In this document: positions 12,558 through 23,783 of the stretch, piece after piece
Numbering within the stretch: the stretch's first letter is position 1
Layout: every line of letters begins with the position of its first letter
Origin: Parvularia atlantis
Lineage: Eukaryota; Opisthokonta; Rotosphaerida
Assembly: GCA_943704415.1 (NCBI GenBank)
Contig: CALSCO010000133.1
Location: forward strand, 1-64,000
Direction of reading: 5' to 3'
Length of the DNA stretch: 64,000 bases
The notes under the pieces: generated by a model
The model's input: only the letters and a program-made list of their open reading frames with translations
What the model was told of the DNA's origin: nothing
Database searches by the model: none
Program-made: the position numbers and the translations under genes

Positions 12558-14552
12558 TCAGGTCACCCACAGCTTCAGCACCTTGTCCTTGCCACCGCTG
12601 GCCACGCGCTCGCCGTCTGGGCTCCAGTCGACCGTGTACACCTGCCCCAGCGCACCGTGAGCCCGAGACCGCAACCAAGGCACCGGCGCGACCGCACCTC
12701 GTCCGCGTGGCCGGGCAGGTCAAACTTGACCTTCTTCGTGCGCACGTCCCACACCTTCATCGTCGAGTCCTTGCTGCCCGAGACGAGCATGCGCGAGTCG
12801 GCCGACCACGCCACCTGGTACACGGCGCCGACGTGTGCGCGCAGCGACGTGATGAACCTGGTCGCGTGTCAGCATGCACGCACGCACGCACAACGTACGC
12901 GCACGAGGCACGCACTTGCCCGTCCGCCCGTCCCACAGCTTGACCGATTTGTCGAACGATGCGCTGGCCAGGTATCGGCCGTCGGGCGAGAACACGACCT
13001 GGTTGACGACCTGCTGGTGGCCCGTCAGCCGCGCGATCGGCTTCTTGCTCACGGCCGGTGTCCACATGAACAGCGTAAAGTCGTCCGAGCCGCTCACGAG
13101 CACCTCCGAATCGCTGCTGCCGCGCACGGCCTGGTAGCGCTCGAGCGCCTTGGCCTTGGCTGCACGGCGCGATCGATGAGCATGGTGTGACGCCGACCGA
13201 GCACACGAGCACACGAGCACACGCACCGGCTGCGGCGTTGTCCGGCGCCGTGCCCGTGTGGTCAAATGCGCCCGTACGCAGGACGTAGTCCGTGTTGAGC
13301 GCGAGCGTGTTGACCCAGTGCGCGTGCCCCGTCAATGACCGGCACAGCTTGCCCTGCACGACCCCACGCCGTCAGCGTCCCAGCCCTCGCCCGCAGCGCC
13401 CGCGTGCACGCACGTCTGCCGCGTCGTACACGTGGATCGCGCGGTCGCGCGACGCCGTGTAGATCAGGCCGTCGCCGCCCCAGCGCACGCACGAGACCGC
13501 GTCGCTGTGGCCCGACAGCGAGAACAGCAGCCGCCGCGTGAGCACGTCCCACACCTTGACCGTGCCGTCTTTGGACGACGACGCCAGGCGCGAGCACTCG
13601 CCGTTGCTAAACGAGTGTGTGCGCGGTCAGCACAGGCGCTCACGCACGCCGCATGCGCCACCACACGCGCACCGGTGCAGCGGCTCCCAGCTCAGGCTCG
13701 TGATCACGCCGCGGTGCCCGGTCAATGGCGTGCCGACGGCTTGCCCCGTTGCCGGGTCCCACAGCTGCACCTGCGTCGCGCACCGGCACGTCGGCATGGC
13801 CCCCCGCGCGCCATCGCGCGCACCTTGTTGTCGGCGCCGCCGGACGCGATCCGCTTGCCGTCGGGCGACCAGGCGATGCACAGCACCCAGTGGCTGTGCG
13901 CGCGGCACGTGAACTCGGGCGTCTGCGTGAGGATGTCCCATATCCTCACGGTCGTGTCGCCTTGCGTTTGCAGCGGGTGCGCGCCTGCGTGAGACGGGCA
14001 CGCGCGAACGCACAGAGCGCACCTGACCCGCTCGCGAGCCGCTGCCCGTCGGGGCTGAACGCGACCGAGAGCACAGCCTCGGCGTGGCCGGTCATCGACG
14101 CCGAGCAGCGCGTGACCGAGCGCACGCGGAACACGGCCTGCGGTTGGTACACCACCGTGAGCACGTTCTCGGTCGAGAGCTTCTGCGCCGCGACGGTGTC
14201 CCTGAGCGTCTGCACGACCTCGTCGTCGCCGACGAAGAACGAGTACGGCAGCTCCTCCTCCTGCGCACGGCGCACGCAGCGTGAGCGTCCTCGTGCGCCG
14301 TCGCGCGAGCCCGCCCAAGCCGCGCACATTGCTCAGCAGCCGGTTGATGAGCGTCTCGAGCTGCTGCGGCGAGACGTCGAGCGGCACCCTGGCGGCGACC
14401 GCCGCACGTCAGGCCCGCGGCAGCAGCGGCAGCAGCAGCAGCACGCACGTCAGCGGCGGCCCGGCCGACACGCCCTCGCCCGTCTGCAGCTGCACGATCA
14501 CGGCCGCCGCCGTGGCCGTCGCGGCCGTCGCGGCGTCATCTTCATCCGCCAT
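12558..14552 (-). CDS. NLE1: Notchless/Rsa4 WD40 ribosome-assembly factor
   Basis: This nucleolar WD40 protein is part of the pre-60S particle; in yeast its NLE domain is pulled on by the AAA ATPase Rea1/Mdn1. The start MADEDD (ATG at 14550-14552) leads into the ubiquitin-like NLE domain (VPLDVSPQQLETLINRLL, LPYSFFVGDDEVVQTL, VLTVVYQPQAVFRVRSVTRC). Then come WD repeats such as GHAEAVLSVAFSPDGQRLAS, AHSHWVLCIAWSPDGKRIAS, GHQQVVNQVVFSPDGRYLAS and the final VDWSPDGERVASGGKDKVLK with LWVT-stop. An acidic stretch after the start is normal for the family. It lies 61 bp downstream of the ubiquitin protease start on the same strand, and is divergent from the Ca2+-ATPase with 247 bp between starts. 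Confidence 0.95.
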
Positions 14553-14799
14553 CGGCCACGTGGCCAGCAGTCTGACAAGCCGCGTCCACGGCTGTTTGCG
14601 TCTCCCTCTGTCTCCTGGCCTCTCGCTCCCGCGCGGTGCCGCTCCCTCGGTCGCGCAGTCCACGCAGCACGGCCCACCCCGGCCCAGTTTGCACGCCTGA
14701 CGTCACTCGCCCCGTGCGCGCGCCATGGCCAGGCAACGCCGGCGACGTCGCGCTCCCAACGCGCACCCGCCGCACCGCACCGCGCCGCCGCCGCGTCCC

Positions 14800-17700
14800 A
14801 TGGCGACCTTCAGCGTCACGAATGAGCAGCTGGTGCGGGCGGCCAGTGCGGCCCACAACGTGCGGGCTGACGCACGGGCACAAGGGCGCGCTCGTCGACC
14901 CCAAGTCGCCCGACCGCCTCGAGGCCCTCGGCGGGCTCGCGGGCCTGCTGCGCGCGCTCAAGACCGACAGCAAGCGCGGCGTGCCGGCGGCCGAGGCGGC
15001 TGACGGCTTCTCTGCGCGCCGGGCGCAGTGCGTCGCTGGGCCCGGCGGGACGCGCGTGCGCGCGACAAGGCTGACAGTCGCACAGCTTTGGCCGCAACGC
15101 CCTGCCCGAGGGCGAGCACACGACCTTCTTCGGCCTCGTGTGGGAAGGTCTGCAAGACAAGACGCTGATCATGCTGATTGTGTCGGCCGGCGTGAGCCTC
15201 GTGCTCGGCATCCGCGAGAACCCGGCCTCGGGCTGGATCGAGGGCACGGCGATCCTTGTGGCCGTGCTCGTCGTGGTCATGGTCAGCGCGCTCAACGACT
15301 ACTCCAAGGTACCGTGCGCGGCCGTCCGTGCCGCGCGCGCGCGCGCTTAGCACGGCGTCGTGAACAGGAGCAGCAGTTCCGCGCACTCAACGCCAAAAAG
15401 GACAACAAGGACGTCAAGGTCGTGCGCGGCGGCGAGCAGCTGCAGGTGTCGGTCTACGAGATCAACGTGGGCGACATCGTCACGGTCGAGACGGGCGACA
15501 TCATCCCGGCCGACGGTGTGTACGTGTCGGGCCACGGCATCAAGTGCGACGAGTCGGGCGTGACGGGCGAGAGCGACTCGATCGCCAAGCCCGACGACGA
15601 CCCGTTCTTCCTCTCGGGCACGCAGGCACGCCCGTGGGCCCATCCCTGCGTGGTGCAGCAGGCTCACCGGCCGCCGCTGACAGGTGCTCGAGGGCTACGG
15701 CCTGATGGTCGTGATCGCGGTCGGACCCAACTCGATCCACGGCAAGGTGCGCCGTCGGCGGCCCGCGCCGCGCGCGCTGCTCACGGGCGTGGTGCGCCCC
15801 CCCCCAAGACGATGATGTCGCTGCGCGTCGAGTCGGAGGACACGCCGCTGCAGGGCCGCCTTGACAAGCTCGCGGACCAGATCGGCCACATCGGCCTCGG
15901 CATGGCCGTCATCACACTCGGCTCGCTCATCATCAAGCACATCATCATGGAGTGCGTGCGCAGACGGCGCGCGCGGTGGTCGGCTCACGCACGACGGTGC
16001 GTGGTGCAGCTTCAGCCACGCGAGGCCGCTGTTCTCGGTCGAGTTCTTCTCGGCCCTGGTGCACTACGTGATCACCGCCGTCACGATGGTCGTCGTGGCC
16101 GTACCAGAGGGCCTACCGTTGGCCGTGACGATGGCGCTCGGTGCGCACGTGCTGTGCGCGGCGTGCGGCGAGTCGCTCACGCGCGCCGGCAGCCTACTCA
16201 ATGATGAAGATGCTCGACGACAACAACCTGGTGCGCCACCTGTCTGCCTGCGAGACGATGGGCGGTGCGACGACGGTTCGTGTGCTCGCAAGCCCGGATG
16301 CGCGCTGATCTGCGTGTCCGGTGCGCAGATCTGCTCCGACAAGACGGGCACGCTCACGCAGAACCGCATGACGGTGGTCGAGGGGCGCGTGGCCGAGGTG
16401 CCCTTTGGCGCCGACGTGACTACGCTGAAGAAGGAGCTGTCGCCGGCGCAGCTCTGTGCGCGCTAGCTCGCACGCCTGCGTTGCACTCGCTGAACGCGTG
16501 GCTCGCAGCGCTGCTGGAAAAGTCGATTGCGCTCAACTCGACCGCGTACGAGGGCAAGACGAGCAAGGGCACGGTCGAATTCATCGGCAACAAGACCGAG
16601 GGCGCGCTCATGGGCCTGACGAAGAAGCTCGGCAGCGAGTATATGAAGGTGCGCGCGGCGTCGACCGTCGTCGAGCTCCTGCCGTTCTCGTCGCAGCGCA
16701 AGGTGCTGTGGCAGCTGTCGGGCGTGCGTGACGTGACGCGCCTGCGCAGTCCATGGGCGTGGTCGAGAAGCTCGCGGACGGCAGCCACCGCATCTACGTC
16801 AAGGGGTGCGCGGGCGCTGTGTCCGCTTGTGCGCGCACTCACGGGGGTGGGCGCAGCGCGAGCGAGATCATTCTGTCGTACGCGAAGAGCATGGTCAAGA
16901 AGGACGGCTGCGTGGCGCCGCTCGATGCCGCGGCCGTGGCGAGCTTTGAGGCGCACATTGACACGATGGCCAAGAACGCCCTGCGCACGATCGGGCTCGC
17001 GTACCGGTGCGTCGGGATGCACAGCCGTGCATCACGCGCGCACTGACCCGTCCCGCCAGCGACGTGCCCGCGGGCGCCAAGGCGGGCAGCTGGGACGACC
17101 TGGCGGTGAAGGACCTGGTGCTGATCGGCATCGTCGGCATCGAGGACCCGCTGCGCGAGGAGGTCGCCGACGCGGTCAAGCGGTGCCAGAAGGTGCCGCG
17201 TGGCCAGCGCGCGTTGCTGCCTGCCAACCCGCGCGCAGGCCGGCATCGTCGTGCGCATGGTCACGGGCGACAACAAGGTCACGGCGATGAACATCGCCAA
17301 GAACTGCGGCATCTACACCGAGGGCAAAGGCCAGCGCGTGATGGAGGGCCCCGAGTTCCGCGCGTTGACCGAGAAGCAAATGGACGAGGTCGTGCCGCGG
17401 CTGACAGTGCTTGCGGTGTGAGCGCCGGCGCCCGGGCGTGACGCAGGGCAAGACTCACGCGCGCGTGTGTGCGCGCGCGCATCAGCGCTCGTCGCCGCTC
17501 GACAAGCAGATCCTCGTCGAGCGCCTCAAAAAGCTGGGCGAGATCGTTGCCGTCACTGGTGACGGCACCAACGACGGCCCGGCGCTCAAGGTGCGCGGAG
17601 GTGGCCGCGGCCTGTGAGCGCGTGCTGACTGTACGCGCCCGGCAGCTCGCGCACGTCGGCTTCAGCATGGGCATCACCGGTACCGAGGTGGCCAAGGAGG

Positions 17701-19410
17701 CCTCGGGTGTGTCGCTCGCTGTGTGTTCTCGCGCGTGCCTGTGTGCTGAGAGAGTGCACGCGCACAGACATCGTGCTCATGGACGACAACTTTTCGTCGA
17801 TCGTCAAGGCGGTCATGTGGGGTGCGTCAGCGGCGGTGGCCGTGTTAAGGCGCGCTGACGCAGAAGCGCGCGACAGGCCGGAACGTGTACGACTCAATCC
17901 GCAAGTTCCTTCAGTTCCAGCTGACGGTCAACCTGGTGCGCAGCGCGCGCTGCACGCCGTGGAAAGGCCTCACGCGAAACGCCGCAGGTCGCCGTCACGC
18001 TCGCGTTCGTCGGCTCGATCATGGACGAGGGCGGCGAGTCGCCGCTCAAGCCCGTGCAGCTGCTGTGGGTCAACTTGATCATGGACACGATGGCCGCGCT
18101 GGCGCTTGCGACCGAGCCGCCGACGCCGGCGCTGCTGGACCGCAAGCCGTGCGCGCCGGGCGGGGGGTTAGGAAGCGTCGCCAACTGACATTCGCGCGCG
18201 CGCCCACAGGTACGGCCGCGACGGCTCGAACCTCATCACGCCCAAGATGTGGAAGCACATCATCGGCCAGGCGCTGTTCCAGGTGCGCGCGCGGCTCTTG
18301 CACGGCGTGTGCGGGGCTGAGCGATGCGCCAGTTCACGGTCAACTTTGGCCTGCTGTACGCCGCGCCGCACATGATGGACCTCGAGGCGCACTCGACGCG
18401 CCACCTAACGATCTTCTTCAACACCTTTGTGCTGTGTCAGGTGCGTCTGTGTGTGCACAGGTGCGCGACCTTGCTTGACGGCGCGGCCAGGTGGTGAACG
18501 AGATCAACGCGCGGCGCATCAACGACGGTGCGCGGCTCGCAACGACGGCACATGTGTCCGCGCTTGACCCGTCGCCGCTCGCCATGCGCAGAGCTGAACG
18601 TGTTTGACAACTTCTTCAACAATTACATCTTCCTCAGCGTCATCGGCGGCACACTCGCGCTGCAGGCCTTGCTGGTGCAGTTTGGCGGTGCGCGTTCTGC
18701 AGCTGCGCGCTGTTGTGCGGCTCACGCGGCCCCGCGTGCACGCAGGCTCGTTCGCGGGCACCGTCGCGCTGTCTGCCAACGACTGGCTGCTGTGCGCGGG
18801 CATCGCGCTGCTATCGCTGCCGCTGGGTGCGCGGTGGTGGTCACGCGTTCGCGCCGACGCTAATGCTGTGCGCGCAGGCCTCATGCTCCGCCTGCTGCCG
18901 CTCGAGCGCCTGCTCACGCCGTCGCCGACCTCGGCCACGCCCGCCGTCAGCAAGCAGCTGTCGCAGTCCAAGAGCCTGGCCAACCTGTGCGTGCCATCGC
19001 CGTGCCTTGCCACGCGCACACGACTGACGCGTCCCGCCACCAGCGTCCGCAAGAACATACGCAACGGCTCGCTGACGTCGCTGACCGTGGACGACAAGCA
19101 GACGCACCAGCACGCGCACGTGCGCCCGCCTGCGCCTGCCTCGCGCGTCGCATCGCTCACATCTCGCGCGCGGGCCGCAGGAGATGTGGGACAAGGTGCG
19201 CCACGCCGCCGTGCAGCGCTCGATCATCGACTTTCTGCGGCGCAGCCGGAGCCGCCTGCGCTCGAGCGGTGCGGCACCGCGTATGTCGTGCGCCGCGGCG
19301 TGGGGGCTCATGCCATGCGCGGTGCAGAGCTGGTCGCATCGATGCCGTCGCTCTCACGCGCGTCGTCGGAGCCCGCGCCCAGGACGGCCAGCAAGACCAA
19401 GGCGGCGTGA
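14800..19410 (+). CDS. plasma-membrane-type (P2B) Ca2+-transporting ATPase
   Basis: This is a P-type calcium pump of the PMCA/ACA class. From [11 protein letters not shown] the exons give [20 protein letters not shown], the actuator motif [16 protein letters not shown], the M4 segment [17 protein letters not shown], the phosphorylation site [14 protein letters not shown] (aspartate near 16337), KGASEII-type nucleotide-domain motifs, [58 protein letters not shown] and the C-terminal helices ([20 protein letters not shown]). The cytosolic tail contains [20 protein letters not shown], a basic amphipathic stretch like a calmodulin-binding autoinhibitory site (inference). About twenty short introns, mostly GTGCG, are required. 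The first intron could end at either of two AAG/CAAG acceptors. Confidence 0.95.
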
Positions 19411-19490
19411 GCTCCCGTGCCGCGCGCGAATATAAGCCATCTAGCAGTGCAGAAAGAACAAAGTAAAAGGACAGTGCAGCGGCGGCAGCA

Positions 19491-19826
19491 TCACAACGAC
19501 CCGGGGCGGGACGGCGGGGGCGACTCGGTCACCTGCACAAACAGCACGCCGGCGCGCTGCTTTGCGAATGCGTTGCTGCGCGTTGACGCGGGCGTGTGTG
19601 AGCCACACCCTGCTGCGGCTGCGCGACGCACAGCTTGACGAGCTCCTCCGGCGGGAAGCCGTCGTGGCGGCTGCGCGGCTCAAACTCGACCTGCGGCGCG
19701 GCGCGCGGGCCGCTTTGTGAGAAACGAGGTGATCAACCACAGAGCGCGCGCGCGCCGCACCACGAAGCCGTTGTGGTAGATCACGCACGCGCGCGAGTAC
19801 GTCGGCGAGCCCGCACGCATAGGCAT
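19491..19826 (-). CDS. putative small three-exon gene, unknown function
   Basis: I do not recognise the product. Reading leftwards from ATG 19824-19826, three short exons join through two introns with local consensus signals (a GTGCG donor with a CTCAC branch, and a GTGTG donor). They give a protein of about 65 residues: MPMRAGSPTYSRACVIYHN, then a segment with EFEPRSRHDGFPPEEL and KLCVAQPQQ, then TESPPPSRPGSL-stop. The Phe/Pro/Glu-containing middle does not look like a shadow translation. It converges on the Ca2+-ATPase gene (80 bp between stops). Exon structure is inferred and could be wrong. Confidence 0.4.
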
Positions 19827-20068
19827 GGTTCGTGTGTGGGACGAGGGGGCCGTGCGAAAGTGGCGCGCGAAGAAAGAAAGTAAAAAACAGTCGGCGCGAC
19901 GCCGCGGCTGTGTGACGCGCCGTTGCTTTCTGGCGCCAGGGGGCCGTCGACCAATCGGAACGCGTCCCGGCGCCACGCGGTGTTGACGGTTCCGTCACCG
20001 TACCATGCTTGCGCACGCCTCGGACGTCGGCGGCGGACGCGAGCGCAAGCGCCCACTTTTTGTGCGCG
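19827..20068. promoter_or_regulatory. candidate bidirectional promoter with CCAAT box
   Basis: This is a 242-bp region between two divergent starts. It contains CCAAT at 19951-19955 (GACCAATCGG, a good NF-Y-type match on the plus strand) and is less GC-rich than the coding sequence. No TATA element is visible. Confidence 0.35.
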
Positions 20069-21157
20069 ATGGAGAACGGCTCGACCGAGCGGCAGCTGGC
20101 CCGCGCGGCCGTGCTCGTGCTGCGCAACGTGGCGCGCGGCTTTGCGCAGGCGCTCGAGCACGGCGCGCGCGCGCCGGACCTGGCTAACCTAGACCCGCTG
20201 CGGACGCTGGTGCGCGGGCAATGTCGCGGCGTGGGCGCGGGCTGAGCGGGCGGCGCCGCACGCGCGCGCGCGCGCAGATCCTCGGCCAGCTCAAGCAGAA
20301 GGTCGAGACGTACTGGGTCTGCCGCACGCCCGTCGTCCGGCGCGACTACCGCCGCGTCGTGCTGCTGCTGTCGGTGCTCAACTGCATATCGCTGCTGCAG
20401 GCGCAGCACGACGCGCTCTGGCGCCGGCGCAACGAGGGCCCACTGGCACGTGACGAGGCGTACGCGTCCGAGGATGGCCTGCGCGACGGCGGCAGCGGCG
20501 ACGACGACCCCGCGGCCGCCTCGCTCGCCGTCGTGCGCGCCGTGGCCGACTACGCCGAGCAGCTGCACTGGGTGCGCACGGTCGCCCTCACGCGCACGGG
20601 CCAGGACACGCTGCTCCCGCCCGTCGAGCTGCGCCGCGTCAACGCCGCCGGCGCCGCGCACCCGCGCGAGACCGCCGACTACTTTGCAGGCGGCGACCGC
20701 ACGGCGCTGCTTGAGCTGCTCCGCGCGGCCACCGAGCGCTTCGAGGCGAGGTGCGGCGCGGCCTGGGCCCGTGCGACCGTTCGCGCACTGACGACGCACC
20801 TCCGCGCGCCCACAGCAAGGTCGAGTCGGTGCAAAGCGCCGGCGAAGCCGCGTCAGACGACGACGACGACGACGACAACGAGGCCGACAACGACGCGTCA
20901 CCCGCGAGCAGCACGAGCTCGTCGGCAGCGGCATCGGCCGCGTCGGACGAGGTCAAGCAGTGGCTGCGCGAGGTGCGCACGCCCGCGCCACGCCCGCCGC
21001 AACCTGATCAGCCGCGCCGGCGCAGATGCACAGCGGGCTCGACAAGGTCGCCGCGGCGTTCACGGCCAACGCCTGGGCCGACACCAAGTACCGCGTGCGC
21101 TACATCCGCCGCACGGCCACGAGCCGCTCGAGCGTGAACGTGGGCGCACACCAGTGA
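20069..21157 (+). CDS. unknown helical protein with acidic low-complexity segment
   Basis: I do not recognise this gene. Start MENGSTERQLARAAVLVLRN; after a GTGCG intron comes a helix-rich region (ILGQLKQKVETYWVCRTPVV, then DYRRVVLLLSVLNCISLLQA). A 160-residue region follows with DDDPAAASLAVVRAVADYAE, then an exon with an aspartate run and many serines, and a last exon beginning MHSGLDKVAAAFTANAWADT and ending with RRTATSRSSVNVGAHQ-stop at 21155-21157. Three introns of the local type fit in frame. No signal peptide or convincing membrane span is visible. The stop lies 29 bp from the duplicated receptor-gene tail. Confidence 0.7.
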
Positions 21158-21185
21158 GGCCGCGGTCATGTAGTGCAACAACAAA

Positions 21186-21745
21186 GTCTCAGCGTTCGTG
21201 CACATATACAGTGAGCCGGTCACGAACGCCGAGGCGGCCGCGGTGCTGCCGGGCTGTCGTCGAAGAGGTCGATGTTCTCCATGTCGTCGTCCTCGTCTGG
21301 CGGCTGTGGGCCCGTGCNNNNNNNNNNNNNNNNNNNNNNNNNNNNNNNNNNNNNNNNNNNNNNNNNNNNNNNNNNNNNNNNNNNNNNNNNNNNNNNNNNN
21401 NNNNNNNNNNNNNNACGCCGAGGCGGCCGCGGTGCTGCCGGGCTGTCGTCGAAGAGGTCGATGTTCTCCATGTCGTCGTCCTCGTCTGGCGGCTGTGGGC
21501 CCGTGCACGCAACGGGCAGCGGCAGCCGGCGGTCGCACAGCCGGGGCAGCACACGCGCACGTCAAACTGGTTCAGCTCCATGTCCTGCGCGACGCTCGCG
21601 TACCCAGCCAGGTGGCTGAGGTGGCGGTACCATCACACGAGCGCGACGGCGCCGAGAATCGCCGCGACCGTCAGGCTGCCCGGCACGCTCCACTTGACCA
21701 CATTGAAGGCCGCGGCCGTGGGCGTTGCCGTGGGCGTCGCCGTAG
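21186..21745 (-). pseudogene. decayed duplicate of the 3' end of the adjacent receptor gene
   Basis: This segment matches 24048-24413, the 3' end (stalk, membrane helix, cytoplasmic tail) of the host receptor gene, in the same orientation. The apparent length is inflated by the scaffold gap and its duplicated ends, so the real copy is about 370 bp. Compared with the intact copy it carries a TGA within the membrane-helix region (21633-21635), a 6-bp loss next to it, and a change of the CTGAC branch motif of the last intron to CTGCC (21522). There is no upstream receptor coding sequence; the ATPase insert begins instead. I read it as a non-functional fragment. Confidence 0.8.
21318..21414. other. 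scaffold gap (97 N) with overlapping contig ends
   Basis: There are 97 N bases here. The about 91 bases just before the gap (21227-21317) are identical to those just after it (from 21419), so the two contigs very probably overlap and the gap is an unmerged join rather than missing sequence. Confidence 0.9.
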
Positions 21746-21764
21746 GTTCAGATCAGGTTGCAAA

Positions 21765-23546
21765 TCAGAAGAAAAGAGCCGAGGTGACAATGTCTTGCAG
21801 GATTCGCGACGCCACGGGAGTAACATATTCGTGAAGACGGCTTGTAAGTGAACCAGCACCCACACGCGCACCTTTCAAAGCACTGCTGCCAGTTTCAAAC
21901 TGCTTGGCGTAGATGATGACATCAAGCAGCTTCACAGGGTATATCTCCTCCGGTAGGCCGTTTGAAATATGGCCTGTGGTCGTGATCCAGGACTTGTCAA
22001 TCAGCGTCTGCAGCTGCGATGAGTACTCGCTGTGCCGATTGGAGCGGTGTTTCTTGTTTTTGTTTGCAGCAGCAGCCGCAGCAGTGTCACAGGCGTGCTG
22101 CCCTGAGATTGGTTTGAAGGCTGTCACATCAGCCTTGGCGATCATGTCCAGCGTGACATCGCCATAAACAAACGGCCTCAGAAAAGCCTCATTCTCCTTG
22201 TAGAGTAAATGCATAACTTCATTTATCACAGCGCTGAACTCGTTGCTCGTGCTGCCAGCGACAAGCTTGCTTCCAAAAGGAGACATGATATCCTCAAACT
22301 GCGCTAGCGCCCTCGACTGCGCAGCCATGATAGATGCCTCCTCAGTCGCCGTGGGGTCCGTGGAGCTCACAGCAGCCTTCTTGTCGTCAGTGGAAATGTG
22401 CGCGCCTTGAGGGGTAATGGTTTTGACGACAGCAACAAAATTGTCCACTTGACGGGTGTTTGTCCCTACCAAGAAGACGCAGATGCGCGCCAGAATGTCC
22501 AAGTTTGCCAGCAGCAGAGACGGAGAGGCAAAGCCGCCCACCAAATGCCTCAACACATTCTTCAAGTCTGCAACGTCAGTAAGTGGCGCCTGATATATGC
22601 GACACTGCTTGAACTTTGTCCCATTCATGTTTGGGGCACCGACGAGCGAAAACCGCTGAGCGAGCAGTCTGTGCTGCCTGTACTGTCCAGTAATCAGCAG
22701 TGGAAGAGACGATGACGACCCGCAAGCGATCACTCCAATGCGCCCGCTCGCATTGTTTGCAAGCGCTAGCAGGGCACCCAGTGTGTATAACCGCACCTCG
22801 TTCGCCGCACGCGAGTCGTTCGTCAATTTCAGGCTGCTCATCCAAAGATGTTCTATTTCGTCTACTACTACCAGCAGGCGGCTGTCAGTGTCTTCCAATG
22901 CGCGTGAGATCCGCTCAACTATGGTTTCATAGTCATCTTCGGGGGCAGGCAGTGGCACATCAGCGCGTTGAAGCCGTTCAGCAATAATTTCGTCCAGGGG
23001 CACCGTCAGCAGCTTGTTGTTCGTCATATTTCTTAAGTTGTCATATGTCACGTACAGCGTGTGCAGCCGCTGTTCCTTGTGCATCAGCGGCATGAATTCG
23101 CACGCTGAGCGCAGAATCGTCGACTTTCCTATTCCCTTGGCGCCGACAACCAGACGCGCGTTGTTACCAACTGAGCCCACGAAGAAACCCTTGCAGATTT
23201 GGTGGACGTGCACAGATAGGAAGGTTAGCAATGAGAGCTGCGGCTGAGTTTGAAATATTTCTACCTTGTGCGGGTTCGCACGGTTTGTTCCAGCACCGCT
23301 CGCGGCTGATATTGCCTGAGCCAGCTGCACAGTGTCCGCGGGTTTCAGGCTGACGTACTCTTTGCTTGGAGGCAAAAGCTGCAAAGCGCTCTGAACTTGA
23401 GGCTTATTGAAGCGAGCCAGAAACTTGGGCCCGGAGCCGGGCCACAAGACGACGGCGCGCAAGTGTGCAGCCATGGGCTTAGCTGAGCCCCAATGGGTCT
23501 CGATAGTCGGCTGTTGGGCTGCGCCGCCTGCACGTGGTTTTCCCAT
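21765..23546 (-). CDS. P-loop ATPase (AAA/STAND-like), possibly CRN/RHS-related; element-borne
   Basis: This is a single open frame. The codon at 23544-23546 (MGKPRAGG) is the most plausible start, giving about 593 residues; the frame stays open upstream to 23783. Visible motifs are a Walker A, VGAKGIGKSTI, near residue 120, then YVTYDNLRN, and a Walker B with catalytic Asp-Glu, RLLVVVDEIEHLW. A sensor-1-like strand GVIACGSSSSLPLLITGQY follows, and a helical C-terminal half with an Ala run and a Lys/Arg patch. Codon use is much less GC3-biased than in neighbours and no host-type intron is needed. The Walker A spacing and DEIEHLW recall the P-loop domain of Crinkler and trypanosome RHS proteins; this is a guess. 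ORC/Cdc6-type AAA+ is an alternative. No nuclease domain is recognisable. Confidence 0.75.
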   Translation of the reverse strand: MGKPRAGGAAQQPTIETHWGSAKPMAAHLRAVVLWPGSGPKFLARFNKPQVQSALQLLPPSKEYVSLKPADTVQLAQAISAASGAGTNRANPHKVEIFQTQPQLSLLTFLSVHVHQICKGFFVGSVGNNARLVVGAKGIGKSTILRSACEFMPLMHKEQRLHTLYVTYDNLRNMTNNKLLTVPLDEIIAERLQRADVPLPAPEDDYETIVERISRALEDTDSRLLVVVDEIEHLWMSSLKLTNDSRAANEVRLYTLGALLALANNASGRIGVIACGSSSSLPLLITGQYRQHRLLAQRFSLVGAPNMNGTKFKQCRIYQAPLTDVADLKNVLRHLVGGFASPSLLLANLDILARICVFLVGTNTRQVDNFVAVVKTITPQGAHISTDDKKAAVSSTDPTATEEASIMAAQSRALAQFEDIMSPFGSKLVAGSTSNEFSAVINEVMHLLYKENEAFLRPFVYGDVTLDMIAKADVTAFKPISGQHACDTAAAAAANKNKKHRSNRHSEYSSQLQTLIDKSWITTTGHISNGLPEEIYPVKLLDVIIYAKQFETGSSALKGARVGAGSLTSRLHEYVTPVASRILQDIVTSALFF

Positions 23547-23783
23547 CAGCACACGGCTCTCGTCACCCACGCAACCATGCACGTACGAGGGGGGAGGTAG
23601 AAGCAATGACGAAGCTGGTGGTAGCCGCTCGCCGCTTGGTCGTGAGGCTGTTCGGCAATCCTTTCGGCAAACTGGATGCGATGAGGGAATGCCGCCGCTG
23701 CTTTGCTGGTGGCGATTGTCTATCCGTCGCTGCCTGACGCTCCTGAGCACCGAGGGGCGTGCGCACGTTGAAAACCTTCCCAA

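Noticed and set aside
14860-14886. Possible 25-nt intron near the Ca2+-ATPase start
   Set aside because: A longer intron ending at a later CCAAG is equally in frame and closer to normal size; I make no claim of ultrashort introns.
19441-20934. 497-codon minus-strand open frame
   Set aside because: It runs antisense through the unknown plus-strand gene and is Arg/Ala-rich; high GC content removes stops from shadow frames. Only its left part overlaps the small spliced gene, in another frame.
20221-21834. Long frame reading through the N gap
   Set aside because: The frame is held open only by the unknown bases and by duplicated contig ends, so it is not a gene.
21841-21871. Possible 31-nt GTGCGC intron in the ATPase gene
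   Set aside because: It is shorter than every other intron here, has a weak AAG end, and its removal would change the frame of an otherwise open C-terminus.
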